DNA of 23,296 nucleotides from Lachnospiraceae bacterium UBA1753. Lineage in GTDB: Bacteria > Bacillota > Clostridia > Lachnospirales > Lachnospiraceae. Location: assembly GCA_002317595.1 (NCBI GenBank), contig DCHL01000047.1, positions 1-23,296 of the forward strand. The letters run 5' to 3'. Under the pieces are notes generated by a model. The model was given only the letters and a program-made list of their open reading frames with translations, had not been told where the DNA came from and made no database searches. The translations under genes and the position numbers were made by a program. Shown one piece after another: positions 1 through 7,747 of this stretch (position 1 is its first letter; the number at the start of each line of letters is the position of its first letter).

Positions 1-257
1 GCGTAGTTCTGGAATACCATTGCGATATCACGGTCCTTAGGCTCAACATCGTTGACAACTCTGTCACCGATCTTAAGCTCGCCTGAAGAAATCTCCTCAA
101 GACCAGCAATCATACGAAGTGTTGTTGACTTTCCACATCCAGAAGGTCCAACGAAGATGATGAACTCCTTGTCTGCAACCTGAAGGTTGAAATCCTTAAC
201 TGCCTCGAAGCCGTTAGGATAAACTTTACATACATTTGTTAATGATAAACTTGCCAT
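1..257 (-). CDS. Sugar ABC transporter ATP-binding protein, MsmK/UgpC-like (partial, C-terminus outside window)
   Basis: Only the first 85 codons are present; the gene runs off the left edge. The translation starts MASLSLTNVCKVYPNG and contains a Walker A motif GPSGCGKST at residues 37-45, then IAGLEEISSGE and a Q-loop (VFQNYA) at the cut end. This arrangement is typical of the CUT1-type carbohydrate importer ATPases (MsmK, UgpC, MalK), which in Firmicutes often energise several different sugar permeases. The start is an ATG with a perfect GGAGGAG ribosome binding site 3 bases upstream. The 117-base gap before it holds a candidate promoter, so it probably has its own transcript, separate from the diguanylate cyclase gene. 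No permease or binding protein is visible next to it. Which sugars it serves cannot be told; the regulatory C-terminal domain is not in view. Confidence 0.9.
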   Translation of the reverse strand, partial: MASLSLTNVCKVYPNGFEAVKDFNLQVADKEFIIFVGPSGCGKSTTLRMIAGLEEISSGELKIGDRVVNDVEPKDRDIAMVFQNY

Positions 258-283
258 TTTCTCCTCCTAAAAAAGAAATATAT

Positions 284-311
284 AATTTAAAAACTGAAAT
301 CAGTATATCAA
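284..311 (-). promoter_or_regulatory. Candidate promoter of the ABC ATPase gene
   Basis: On the minus strand a -35 box TTGATA (306-311) and a -10 box TAAATT (284-289) are separated by 16 bases, about 25 bases before the strong ribosome binding site. The spacer contains the small inverted repeat ACTGA-TT-TCAGT, a possible operator. TATATA slightly downstream is an alternative -10. The call rests on box similarity and position only. Confidence 0.4.
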
Positions 312-374
312 AGGGCCTTTATTTTTTCTATTCGATGATTGCACAATGATTTTTATCTTCTTTATGCAAGTTGA

Positions 375-1889
375 CTAATCTTCATTTTCATTAATTGGAT
401 GATTCTTAGTCTCCTCATAGTAAGCAATCTGATTCTTACCACGCTTCTTCGATAAATAGACGCCCTTATCTGCAGCCTTGTAGATTTCCTCAAAGCTTGA
501 TCCATCCTGAGGGTACAGTGCCACACCGATACTTGCGGTTACTGAATACTTTACATAGTCACCAGCCTGGAAATCCTTAAAGAATCCAAGCAGCCTCTCA
601 ATCTCTCTCGTCTGCGCATCCTTATCAGATACGTTCTTGAGATACACGATGAACTCATCTCCACCGATTCTTCCGATGATATCAGAAGACCTGAACTGGT
701 TCCTGAGCCTTACACCAAGTGTTGAGAGGACCTGGTCTCCAAAAGCATGTCCCATGGTATCGTTGATTTTTTTGAAATTATCAATATCGAGGACAAAGAG
801 CATTCCTGGCTCTGTGCTTCCTTCACCATCAATATAATCCTGAATATGGCGTTCAGTTGCTATCTTATTCAGAAGTCCCGTCAGCAGGTCCGTCTCCGCC
901 TTACTCTGAAGTTCTTCGTTTTTCTTTTTGTAAAGTGCCTTGCTGAAAAGATTAAGCAGGAGGACTACTCCAAAGAACAGGAACAGCGCAACTATCATCT
1001 TGACAAGGACCTTCTGTGTCGACCTGTAATTTCTTCTCTGAAGTCTTGCAAAATAATCAGAGGTATATATCTCAAGCACATACCAGTCGTTGGTTCCAAC
1101 AATCCTGTAATTCAGGAACTTCTCCCTGCCATCAATCATTACAAACTGCTGTCCGCTCTTTCCGTTATCAAGGTTCTGCTTCAGCTTTCTCTGTGCCTCA
1201 TCCTCACTTGCACCCGCAACATCAGAGATATAGGAATAGAGGTTCTGGCCATTTTCCATGACAGTCTTACCTACAATGGAAGCCAGAGTTCCATCATTTT
1301 TCATGAGGGCATATACAGTCTGCCCATCATGCTCACTTGTCCTTGGCAGTCTTGCGAACTGGTCGGCTGGATATGAAAGACACAGGACACCCCGCACGCT
1401 TCCTCCATTGGAAATAGGCGCATAAAACCTTATTGTGCTGCTTCCTTCTTCGTCAATCTCGATATCTGAAATTGTCTGAACTCCAGAAAGCGCTTCTGCA
1501 TAATACACATCCTGCCATACATCAAGGCTGTTGCCCTTGATATCCACGGCAGCACCTGTAGAGTCTGCGATAAATCCATAAGTAGCGAAGGAAGAATCCA
1601 CAGCAGCCTGAAGCTTATCAACTCCTCCGATAAAAAGATTATCAGCATCCTGTGCAAGTATGACTGAAGTTGTAGTCGCAGTCTGGTTAACTGTTGCTAT
1701 GTTCTTGGAAAACGAATAAACCAGCTTGTTTGCATGCTCCTCTAACTCATCCTGAACAGCACTTGCCGCTTCTTTCTTCATTTGTGAACTGTAAGTCAGC
1801 AGGACGATAAGAAAGTATGCAAACAGCAATATTGTCGCAATTATCCATGCCGTAAATTGATTTTTATTTTCTCTTTTTTTCTTTTTCAA
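375..1889 (-). CDS. Membrane-anchored diguanylate cyclase with extracytoplasmic sensor domain (GGDEF)
   Basis: This 504-residue protein should make cyclic di-GMP from two GTP. A basic N-terminus is followed by a membrane segment at about 12-34, an extracytoplasmic region at about 37-292 that looks like a double-Cache sensor, a second membrane segment at about 293-315, and a cytoplasmic GGDEF domain at about 326-490. The signature GGDEF is intact at 409-413. The metal-binding stretch VLDIDNFKKIN is at 366-376. An RSSD motif at 400-403, five residues before GGDEF, matches the product-inhibition I-site, so feedback control by c-di-GMP is expected. There is no EAL or HD-GYP domain. The chosen start is TTG with GGGAGAGGG seven bases upstream; the next Met (37) would delete the first membrane helix. 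It lies 18 bases after the YesL-like gene and is probably the last gene of the xylulokinase unit. The ligand sensed is unknown. Confidence 0.93.
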   Translation of the reverse strand: MKKKKRENKNQFTAWIIATILLFAYFLIVLLTYSSQMKKEAASAVQDELEEHANKLVYSFSKNIATVNQTATTTSVILAQDADNLFIGGVDKLQAAVDSSFATYGFIADSTGAAVDIKGNSLDVWQDVYYAEALSGVQTISDIEIDEEGSSTIRFYAPISNGGSVRGVLCLSYPADQFARLPRTSEHDGQTVYALMKNDGTLASIVGKTVMENGQNLYSYISDVAGASEDEAQRKLKQNLDNGKSGQQFVMIDGREKFLNYRIVGTNDWYVLEIYTSDYFARLQRRNYRSTQKVLVKMIVALFLFFGVVLLLNLFSKALYKKKNEELQSKAETDLLTGLLNKIATERHIQDYIDGEGSTEPGMLFVLDIDNFKKINDTMGHAFGDQVLSTLGVRLRNQFRSSDIIGRIGGDEFIVYLKNVSDKDAQTREIERLLGFFKDFQAGDYVKYSVTASIGVALYPQDGSSFEEIYKAADKGVYLSKKRGKNQIAYYEETKNHPINENED

Positions 1890-1896
1890 GAATCTG

Positions 1897-1905
1897 CCCT
1901 CTCCC
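1897..1905 (-). promoter_or_regulatory. Ribosome binding site deciding the TTG start of the diguanylate cyclase
   Basis: The minus-strand sequence GGGAGAGGG sits seven bases before a TTG codon at 1887-1889. No ATG lies in a usable position, and the TTG frame restores the full first transmembrane helix, so TTG is the likely initiation codon. Confidence 0.6.
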
Positions 1906-1907
1906 TG

Positions 1908-2579
1908 TTATTTCTCTTCATCTATTATTTCCGGAGCATTTCCCGATGTCTCCTCTGCCTTATCCTCTGAAGGAATCAGCAGGTCAAATATTTTTACATA
2001 AATATGTGAAGTTGCAAATGCAACCCCTGAACCACCCAGGAGTATCATTACAATAAGCAAGTAAGGAACCATGACAACTACCGCCCATGGTATGACAATC
2101 ATAAGTGCAAGAAGCACAGTATAAGGAATCTGAAGTACTGCCAGCATCAATGCATTCTTGATGGTGTTCAGGGTTGTGTTATCAAACTTGGCCAGAAGAG
2201 GAAATACATAAATCAGGATAAGACAATATATGATTCCCATGGCATAAAGAACGACAGTCGCAACCTTGAAGAAAATACCCTGCTCTGCACCAAACACACT
2301 GATGTCAATGTAGAGAATTACCGCAAATGCAACCGCTATCATCCAGATTACCGTCGCCTGAAGGAGATTCCTTCTGAATGAGTGGAAGAAGCACTTTGTT
2401 ATGTATGACTCCTCATTACGCACCATCTTCATGGTGGTGTAATACATAGCAGTGGTGGATGCACCGATGGTAACAATCGGAATACAGCATACAAACCACA
2501 GAATATTGAGCCAGATCAGGTCTGCCATCTTATCTATAGTTCTAAAAAATCTGTTTTCAGGATTGAAAATTGCATTCAT
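1908..2579 (-). CDS. YesL-like (DUF624) integral membrane protein
   Basis: A 223-residue protein that resembles the DUF624/YesL family. The N-terminus (FNPENRFFRTIDKMADLIWLNILWFVCCIPIVTIGAS, read in pieces) has the family pattern: a short leader, a hydrophobic helix ending in C-C-I-P-x-V-T-I-G-A-S/A, then MYYTTMKMVRNEES. About five hydrophobic segments can be seen, at roughly 20-45, 75-97, 105-127, 143-165 and 167-190, followed by an acidic cytoplasmic-looking tail. YesL-like proteins commonly lie in carbohydrate uptake or degradation loci of Firmicutes; their biochemical function is unknown. It sits 30 bases after xylB and 18 bases before the diguanylate cyclase, consistent with one transcript. 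GTGAGG upstream of the ATG is a good ribosome binding site. Confidence 0.85.
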   Translation of the reverse strand: MNAIFNPENRFFRTIDKMADLIWLNILWFVCCIPIVTIGASTTAMYYTTMKMVRNEESYITKCFFHSFRRNLLQATVIWMIAVAFAVILYIDISVFGAEQGIFFKVATVVLYAMGIIYCLILIYVFPLLAKFDNTTLNTIKNALMLAVLQIPYTVLLALMIVIPWAVVVMVPYLLIVMILLGGSGVAFATSHIYVKIFDLLIPSEDKAEETSGNAPEIIDEEK

Positions 2580-2609
2580 CGTGCATCCTCACTGTAGCAA
2601 TAGTATTAT

Positions 2610-4085
2610 TTATTCCTTTGTAATAACAGGAAACAGAGACTTTACTGTAGGGTAAATCTGTGCAAACTTCTTGTACTGCTTGTCGTACTTAGCAGCAAGT
2701 TCAGCATCTGGCTCAACTGTATCAACAATCTTGACAAGCTTAGCACATGCATCCTCAACAGAAGCATACTCTCCGTTTGCAACAGCTGCAAGAATTGCTC
2801 CGCCGTATCCGGGACCCTCTTCACTCTCAATGACATCAACCTTGACATTGAGTACATTAGCGAAAATCTTCTTCCAGAGGGGGCTCTTTGCTCCACCACC
2901 ACAGATCTTGGTCCTCTCAATATTGATTCCAAGAGACTTCGCAACCTCAAAGGAATCACGCATTGCAAATGCAACACCCTCAAGGACTGCCTGTGTCATA
3001 TCTGCTCTTGAAGAATCCATTGTAAGACCAATGAATGTTCCACGAGCATAGGGGTCATTGTGAGGTGATCTCTCACCCATAAGATAAGGCAGGAAGTAAA
3101 CGGTATTCTCACCAAGCTTCTCGATTGCCTTCTGCTCTGCTGCATAATCCTTTGTTCCGATGATCTCATCCATCCACCACTTGTTACATGACGCAGCCGA
3201 AAGCATACATCCCATAAGGTGGTAATGTCCGTCTGCATGTGCGAATGCATGAAGGGCATTGTTCTTGTCTACGCCGAAATCCTTGCTTGAAATGAAAATT
3301 GTTCCACTTGTTCCAAGTGAGATGTTGCAGTTTCCATCTCCTACAGTACCAGTTCCTACTGCTGCTGCAGCATTATCGCCAGCACCCGCAACAATCTTGA
3401 CTGTCTCAGGAAGACCAAGCTCGGCTGCAATCTCAGGAAGAATTGTGCCTACTGTGTCATAAGACTCAAAGAGCTTAGGAAGCATCTCTTCCTTTATGCC
3501 ACAGATATCACACATCTCCTTAGACCATTTCTTATTCTGTACATCCATAAGGAGCATTCCTGAAGCATCCGAGTAATCAGAGCAGTGAACACCGGAAAGC
3601 TTATATGCAATATAATCCTTAGGAAGCATAATCTTCTGGATCTTTGCGAAGTTCTCAGGCTCCTTATTTTTTACCCAGAGTACCTTGGGTGCTGTGAATC
3701 CTGTGAACGAAATATTAGCTGTGTATTTTGAAAGCGTCTCTTTTCCGATTTCGTTATTGAGGTAATCATTCTCCTCCCATGTACGTCCATCGTTCCAGAG
3801 GATTGCAGGACGGATTACATTATCCTCAGCATCGAGGATTACAAGACCGTGCATCTGACCACCAAAACTGATGCCTGCAACCTCCGACTTATCGCACTCA
3901 GATGTGAGCTCCTTGAGTCCATCCATAACAGCGCTCCACCAGTCCTCTGGCTTCTGCTCAGACCAGCCGGGATGAGGGAAATACAGAGGATACTCCCTTG
4001 AGACAATCTTCTCAATCTTTCCATCAGCAGCCATAAGAAGCATCTTTACTGCACTGGTACCTAAATCAACACCGATATATAACAT
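2610..4085 (-). CDS. xylB: Xylulokinase (FGGY family carbohydrate kinase)
   Basis: A full-length 491-residue kinase that should phosphorylate D-xylulose to xylulose 5-phosphate, the entry of xylose into the pentose phosphate/phosphoketolase pathways. The N-terminal ATPase core begins YIGVDLGTSAVK. The motif GQMHG at 76-80, characteristic of xylulokinases among FGGY kinases, is present, as is WNDGR at 97-101. The catalytic-base region reads AGAGDNAAAAVGTG with Asp237. The C-terminal FGGY domain shows ICGGGAKSPLWKKIFANVL and GPGYGGAILA. No xylose isomerase or xylose transporter is in the window. The start is ATG at 4083-4085 with AAAGGGG as ribosome binding site, and a strong promoter lies about 50 bases upstream. 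It is the first gene of a three-gene unit with YesL-like and GGDEF genes. Confidence 0.93.
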   Translation of the reverse strand: MLYIGVDLGTSAVKMLLMAADGKIEKIVSREYPLYFPHPGWSEQKPEDWWSAVMDGLKELTSECDKSEVAGISFGGQMHGLVILDAEDNVIRPAILWNDGRTWEENDYLNNEIGKETLSKYTANISFTGFTAPKVLWVKNKEPENFAKIQKIMLPKDYIAYKLSGVHCSDYSDASGMLLMDVQNKKWSKEMCDICGIKEEMLPKLFESYDTVGTILPEIAAELGLPETVKIVAGAGDNAAAAVGTGTVGDGNCNISLGTSGTIFISSKDFGVDKNNALHAFAHADGHYHLMGCMLSAASCNKWWMDEIIGTKDYAAEQKAIEKLGENTVYFLPYLMGERSPHNDPYARGTFIGLTMDSSRADMTQAVLEGVAFAMRDSFEVAKSLGINIERTKICGGGAKSPLWKKIFANVLNVKVDVIESEEGPGYGGAILAAVANGEYASVEDACAKLVKIVDTVEPDAELAAKYDKQYKKFAQIYPTVKSLFPVITKE

Positions 4086-4099
4086 TTAATACCCCTTTC

Positions 4100-4114
4100 T
4101 CCGGTCTCCCCGGA
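4100..4114 (-). promoter_or_regulatory. Small hairpin in the xylB 5' leader
   Basis: The minus strand reads TCCGG-GGAGA-CCGGA, a perfect five-base-pair stem with a five-base loop. It lies between the promoter and the xylB Shine-Dalgarno sequence (4092-4098), which it directly abuts. It has no U-tract, so it is not a terminator. It might affect ribosome access or mRNA stability, but could be chance. Confidence 0.25.
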
Positions 4115-4132
4115 TTAAAAATAATTACCTTT

Positions 4133-4160
4133 ATTATAGACCAAATTCACACATTAGCAA
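4133..4160 (-). promoter_or_regulatory. Promoter of the xylB-yesL-GGDEF unit
   Basis: On the minus strand a consensus -10 box TATAAT (4133-4138) is preceded after 16 bases by TTGCTA (4155-4160). It lies in the 89-base gap between the acetyltransferase gene and xylB, roughly 40-50 bases ahead of the xylB ribosome binding site. I do not see a convincing catabolite-response element around it. Confidence 0.65.
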
Positions 4161-4174
4161 ATCGGAATTAGAAA

Positions 4175-4639
4175 TCAGAATTCCAGCTTCATAGGCGTGT
4201 AAATTATGCCATTTTCCTGAACCTGACAGCCCTCATCAACAAATCCAAGGTGATGATAGAATTCCACAGCATAGGGCGAAGAATGCACTGTCATCGTCCC
4301 ACTTCCCATATTCTCTGTAAGGTACTGTACCATAAAGCCCACAAGCGAAGTCGCTATTCCTCTGTGATGATACCTCTCATCCACAAACAGAATGGACAGG
4401 AATGTCCCGCTTCTCAGTCCGCATATTCCGACTATCTCTTCTCCGTCAAAGGCACCGAATGCAATATACTCTCCCTGGAGAAACAGGCTTTCCAAAAGCG
4501 GGCTGGTTACAAACTTATAAAAGTTTGCCACACCCTCAGGGCCATATTCCACTGACTCATACTTTAGGAAAGTCTTCCAGGCAAGAGCCATGGCAGACGT
4601 CCATTCATTCTTTTTCAGCCTTCTGATATCGATGCTCAC
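4175..4639 (-). CDS. GNAT family N-acetyltransferase
   Basis: A 154-residue protein with the single-domain GNAT fold pattern. The acetyl-CoA binding motif A reads LFVDERYHHRGIATSLV (about 84-100), where H-H-R-G-I-A fits the Q/R-x-x-G-x-A loop. Motif B reads SPYAVEFYHHLGF (121-133). It probably moves an acetyl group from acetyl-CoA to an amine on a small molecule or protein; the substrate cannot be told. The start codon overlaps the stop of the DUF1002 gene by four bases (ATGA), so the two are translationally coupled. It is the last gene before the xylB promoter. Confidence 0.85.
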   Translation of the reverse strand: MSIDIRRLKKNEWTSAMALAWKTFLKYESVEYGPEGVANFYKFVTSPLLESLFLQGEYIAFGAFDGEEIVGICGLRSGTFLSILFVDERYHHRGIATSLVGFMVQYLTENMGSGTMTVHSSPYAVEFYHHLGFVDEGCQVQENGIIYTPMKLEF

Positions 4640-5676
4640 TTGCCAAACAATCCCTTAAAGAAACCAGATATCTTCTCAACCATGTTTGAGAAGAACTTTC
4701 CTACTGTTTTCTTAATAATTACTGCGGTTCCGCCTTCAGTCATCTCCTCAAGGTCTTCAGCTGAAAAGTCGGTTCCAAACTTTGAATACAGATCTTCTGC
4801 CTGCTCAAGCAGTGTACCGTAATCAAGACCAAGCTCCTTAATCTTGAGCATAAGGTCGACGATTTTCTTTATCTCTTCTTCCGTAAGGTTTGCTCCATAT
4901 TTTTTCGCAGCCTCCCTTACAGCTTCGTCAATCTCTTCTTCTGTGTTCAGGTCCTTTCCCGCAAGCTCTGCCTTGATAAACGCAATCAGCTCAGAAACCT
5001 GCTCAGAATCACCAAGGGCCTCAGAGATTTCTCCGGTTGTGACAAGCTCATTAAGGGCCGTATCGATTGCATCCTCTGTCACCTTATTACCGCTCATGTC
5101 CTCATAGGCCTTAAGGGCTCCGATGAGGGCGGCAGTTCCAGAAATGGATGTGGGTCCGACAACCATGATGTCAGCATTTTTTACTCCTGCAGTCAGAAGG
5201 GCATTCCTGTACATTCCAACTGTGCAGTAGTTGATATTCTGAGTCTTAACCTGAACACCATACCCTTCAGGTGCCTGTCTCACCAGAACCGAGGAGAGCG
5301 CTCTTGTTCCAATAACAGCCGGGTCAACATACTGGTCAAGGTACTGGTGCTCCATGGCATTTGTGATATAGACAATGTTGTATGTAGACAGGTCCTGTCC
5401 TGCGAGTCCCATGAGGGAGAGCACAGTAGCAAGCTGCTCCTGTGACAGGTCCTGTCCTAATGCCAGATATGGCTTTGACTGCGGGGCGGACTTTTCTGCA
5501 GAATTATCCTGGGAGCCACCAACCACGATAGTCGGAGTGTCATCAGACTTTTCGCTGGAAGAATCACCCCAGTTTATCTCTGTCACAGTCTCAGCCATGA
5601 CAGGACTGATGCTTCCCATAACCATAAGTCCTGTCAGACATAATGCAATTATTCTTTTTATTCCAAATCTTCTCAT
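4636..5676 (-). CDS. Secreted DUF1002 (YpuA-like) protein
   Basis: A 346-residue exported protein. The signal peptide is clear: MRRFGIKRI, hydrophobic ALCLTGLMVMGSISP, and a cleavage-type VMA-E at about 28. After an acidic, serine-rich linker (about 30-70) comes the DUF1002-type domain: ALGQDLSQEQLATVLSLMG, TNAMEHQYLDQY, IGTRALSSVLV, then YCTVGMYRNALLTAGV and VGPTSISGTAALIGALKAYE. The family includes B. subtilis YpuA; its function is unknown, with a cell-surface role suspected. The C-terminal 100 residues are predicted helical and end in GFFKGLFGK, possibly membrane-associating. There is no sortase or lipobox motif. It begins 31 bases after metG and overlaps the acetyltransferase gene. The ribosome binding site (AGTAGG) is weak. 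Confidence 0.85.
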   Translation of the reverse strand: MRRFGIKRIIALCLTGLMVMGSISPVMAETVTEINWGDSSSEKSDDTPTIVVGGSQDNSAEKSAPQSKPYLALGQDLSQEQLATVLSLMGLAGQDLSTYNIVYITNAMEHQYLDQYVDPAVIGTRALSSVLVRQAPEGYGVQVKTQNINYCTVGMYRNALLTAGVKNADIMVVGPTSISGTAALIGALKAYEDMSGNKVTEDAIDTALNELVTTGEISEALGDSEQVSELIAFIKAELAGKDLNTEEEIDEAVREAAKKYGANLTEEEIKKIVDLMLKIKELGLDYGTLLEQAEDLYSKFGTDFSAEDLEEMTEGGTAVIIKKTVGKFFSNMVEKISGFFKGLFGK

Positions 5677-5707
5677 ATGATACCTACTAATATTATGCCG
5701 AAATCTA

Positions 5708-7669
5708 TCAGCAGATCTCAGCTCCGCTCGGCATATTGCTCTCAGGTGTCATGATAGCCAGCTTGCCCTCTGCATCCTCGGCACAGAGAATCATTCCCTG
5801 TGACTCAACGCCTGCCAGTGTTGCAGGCTTGAGGTTTACGAGAACCATTACCTTCTTTCCAACCATGTCCTCAGGTGAGTAAGTTGAACGGATTCCAGAT
5901 ACAATCTGCTTAACCTGGTTTCCAATCTTAACCTGTGAGCAGAGGAGCTTCTTCGACTTCTTTACTGCCTCACATGCAATGATCTCACCTACAGCGAACT
6001 GACACTTTGCAAAGTCATCAATTGTGATTTCTTCCTTGATTTCAAGCTCCATAACGGGCTCTTCTTCCTTTGCAGGCTCTTCATCGGCAACAGGAGGGAA
6101 CATCTCCTCAACCTTTGCCATTACCTCATTCACATCGAGTCTTGCAAAGAGAATCTCAGGCTTCTCTGTAACCTTGGTTCCAGATACATATCCACCGAAC
6201 TCTGCAAGCGCATCAAGGTCTCTCTTCTCTGAAGAAAGCTGCGCAAGGACCTTCTCAGATGTCTCAGGCATGAATGACTCAAGAAGGATTGCTCCGATTG
6301 TAATTCCTTCAACAAGGTTATACAGAACTGTAGCAAGTCTGTCCTTCTTATCCTCATCCTTTGCAAGCGCCCAGGGCATTGTCTCATCAATATACTTATT
6401 GCAGCGCTTGAAGAGGTTGAAGATCTCTGTCATTGCATCTGCAACTCTGAGCTCGTTCATCTTGCCAACAACCTTATCCTTTGTTGAAGTAACAACGGCC
6501 TTAAGGTCTGCATCAACGTCCTCACACACATTCTTATTCTCAACAACTCCGCCGAAATACTTGTTGCTCATTGATATTGTTCTGTTCACAAGATTTCCGA
6601 GTGTGTTCGCAAGGTCTGAGTTAAGTCTCTCAACCATGAGCTCCCAGGTAATGACACCATCATTCTCAAAAGGCATCTCATGAAGCACGAAGTATCTGAC
6701 TGCATCAACTCCAAAGAAATCAACAAGAGTATCAGCGTAGAGTACATTACCCTTTGACTTACTCATCTTTCCATTTCCCTGAAGAAGCCAGGGATGTCCG
6801 AATACCTGCTTAGGCAGGGGCTCGCCGAGTGCCATCAGGAAAATAGGCCAGTATATTGTATGGAAACGGATTATATCCTTACCGATAAGGTGAAGATCTG
6901 CAGGCCAGTACTTTCCATACTGCTCTGTGCTGTTTCCATCTGCATCATAACCAATACCTGTAATATAGTTGGTAAGGGCGTCAAGCCATACGTAAACGAC
7001 ATGTCTCTCATCAAAAGAAACTGGGATTCCCCATTTGAAGGATGTACGAGAAACGCAGAGGTCCTGAAGTCCGGGAAGAAGGAAATTGTTCATCATTTCA
7101 TTCTTTCTTGAAACAGGCTGTATGAATTCAGGATGAGTGTTGATATGCTCAATAAGTCTGTCAGCATACTTGCTCATTTTGAAAAAATATGCCTCTTCCT
7201 TCGCCGGCTTAACTTCTCTTCCGCAGTCAGGACACTTGCCGTCAACAAGCTGTGACTCTGTCCAGAATGACTCACAGGGCGTACAGTACATTCCCTCATA
7301 CTCACTCTTATAGATATCTCCCTGGTCATAGAGCTTCTTGAAAATCTTCTGAACCTGTGCCTCATGATAGTCATCAGTTGTCCTGATGAATTTGTCATAA
7401 GATGTTCCCATCAGGTCCCAGATATCCTTAATCTGGCCTGATACATTGTCAACAAACTCCTTGGGAGTAATTCCTGCATCTGCAGCCTTGAGCTCTATCT
7501 TCTGTCCATGCTCATCTGTTCCTGTCTGAAAAAATACATCGTATCCTTCCTGCCTTTTGAATCTTGCAATAGCATCTGCAAGAACTGCCTCATATGTGTT
7601 TCCGATATGGGGCTTACCAGATGTGTAAGCAATTGCTGTAGTTATATAATATGGTTTTTTATCTATCAT
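5708..7669 (-). CDS. metG: Methionyl-tRNA synthetase
   Basis: A complete 653-residue class I synthetase that charges tRNA-Met, including the initiator tRNA encoded in this window. The HIGH-type motif is HIGN at 21-24 and the KMSKS loop is exact at 301-305. A zinc knuckle in the connective peptide has CxxC pairs at Cys129/132 and Cys146/149. The anticodon-binding helical region follows, and the last 100 residues (from about 555: ITIDDFAKCQFAVGEI onward) form the Trbp111/EMAP-like tRNA-binding domain used for dimerisation. The ATG has a very strong ribosome binding site, AAGGAGG. A candidate promoter lies in the 70-base gap upstream; that gap is far too short for a T-box leader. In B. subtilis the orthologue metS follows yabC (rsmI) closely; here the GH3 gene lies between them. 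Confidence 0.97.
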   Translation of the reverse strand: MIDKKPYYITTAIAYTSGKPHIGNTYEAVLADAIARFKRQEGYDVFFQTGTDEHGQKIELKAADAGITPKEFVDNVSGQIKDIWDLMGTSYDKFIRTTDDYHEAQVQKIFKKLYDQGDIYKSEYEGMYCTPCESFWTESQLVDGKCPDCGREVKPAKEEAYFFKMSKYADRLIEHINTHPEFIQPVSRKNEMMNNFLLPGLQDLCVSRTSFKWGIPVSFDERHVVYVWLDALTNYITGIGYDADGNSTEQYGKYWPADLHLIGKDIIRFHTIYWPIFLMALGEPLPKQVFGHPWLLQGNGKMSKSKGNVLYADTLVDFFGVDAVRYFVLHEMPFENDGVITWELMVERLNSDLANTLGNLVNRTISMSNKYFGGVVENKNVCEDVDADLKAVVTSTKDKVVGKMNELRVADAMTEIFNLFKRCNKYIDETMPWALAKDEDKKDRLATVLYNLVEGITIGAILLESFMPETSEKVLAQLSSEKRDLDALAEFGGYVSGTKVTEKPEILFARLDVNEVMAKVEEMFPPVADEEPAKEEEPVMELEIKEEITIDDFAKCQFAVGEIIACEAVKKSKKLLCSQVKIGNQVKQIVSGIRSTYSPEDMVGKKVMVLVNLKPATLAGVESQGMILCAEDAEGKLAIMTPESNMPSGAEIC

Positions 7670-7701
7670 TTTTTCCTCCTTTTTTGAGAAAACCTCACAT
7701 C

Positions 7702-7730
7702 ATCGTAGCACAGCCACTCTTCAAATTCAA
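7702..7730 (-). promoter_or_regulatory. Candidate metG promoter
   Basis: On the minus strand TTGAAT (7725-7730) and TACGAT (7702-7707) are spaced by 17 bases, about 25 bases ahead of the metG ribosome binding site. Both boxes match the consensus at four of six positions. It would give metG expression independent of the GH3 gene. Confidence 0.4.
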
Positions 7731-7733
7731 GGA

Positions 7734-7747
7734 ACGCCCTCAGGCGT
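7734..7747 (-). terminator. Weak possible terminator hairpin at the end of the GH3 gene
   Basis: The minus strand reads ACGCC-TGAG-GGCGT, a five-base-pair GC-rich stem overlapping the GH3 stop codon, followed by TCCTTGAATTT rather than a clean U-tract. It could attenuate read-through into metG, but it is below the standard of a firm intrinsic terminator. Confidence 0.25.

Noticed and set aside
4165..4185. GGAATT/AATTCC inverted repeat at the end of the acetyltransferase gene as a terminator
   Set aside because: Six-base AT-rich stem with a nine-base loop and no U-tract; too weak to call.
6024..6683. Plus-strand open frame of 219 codons inside metG
   Set aside because: Antisense to a certain metG, serine-rich composition typical of a shadow frame, no ribosome binding site or family resemblance.
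7670..7739. T-box or S-box riboswitch ahead of metG
   Set aside because: The gap is only 70 bases, and no specifier loop, T-box sequence or terminator/antiterminator pair is present.
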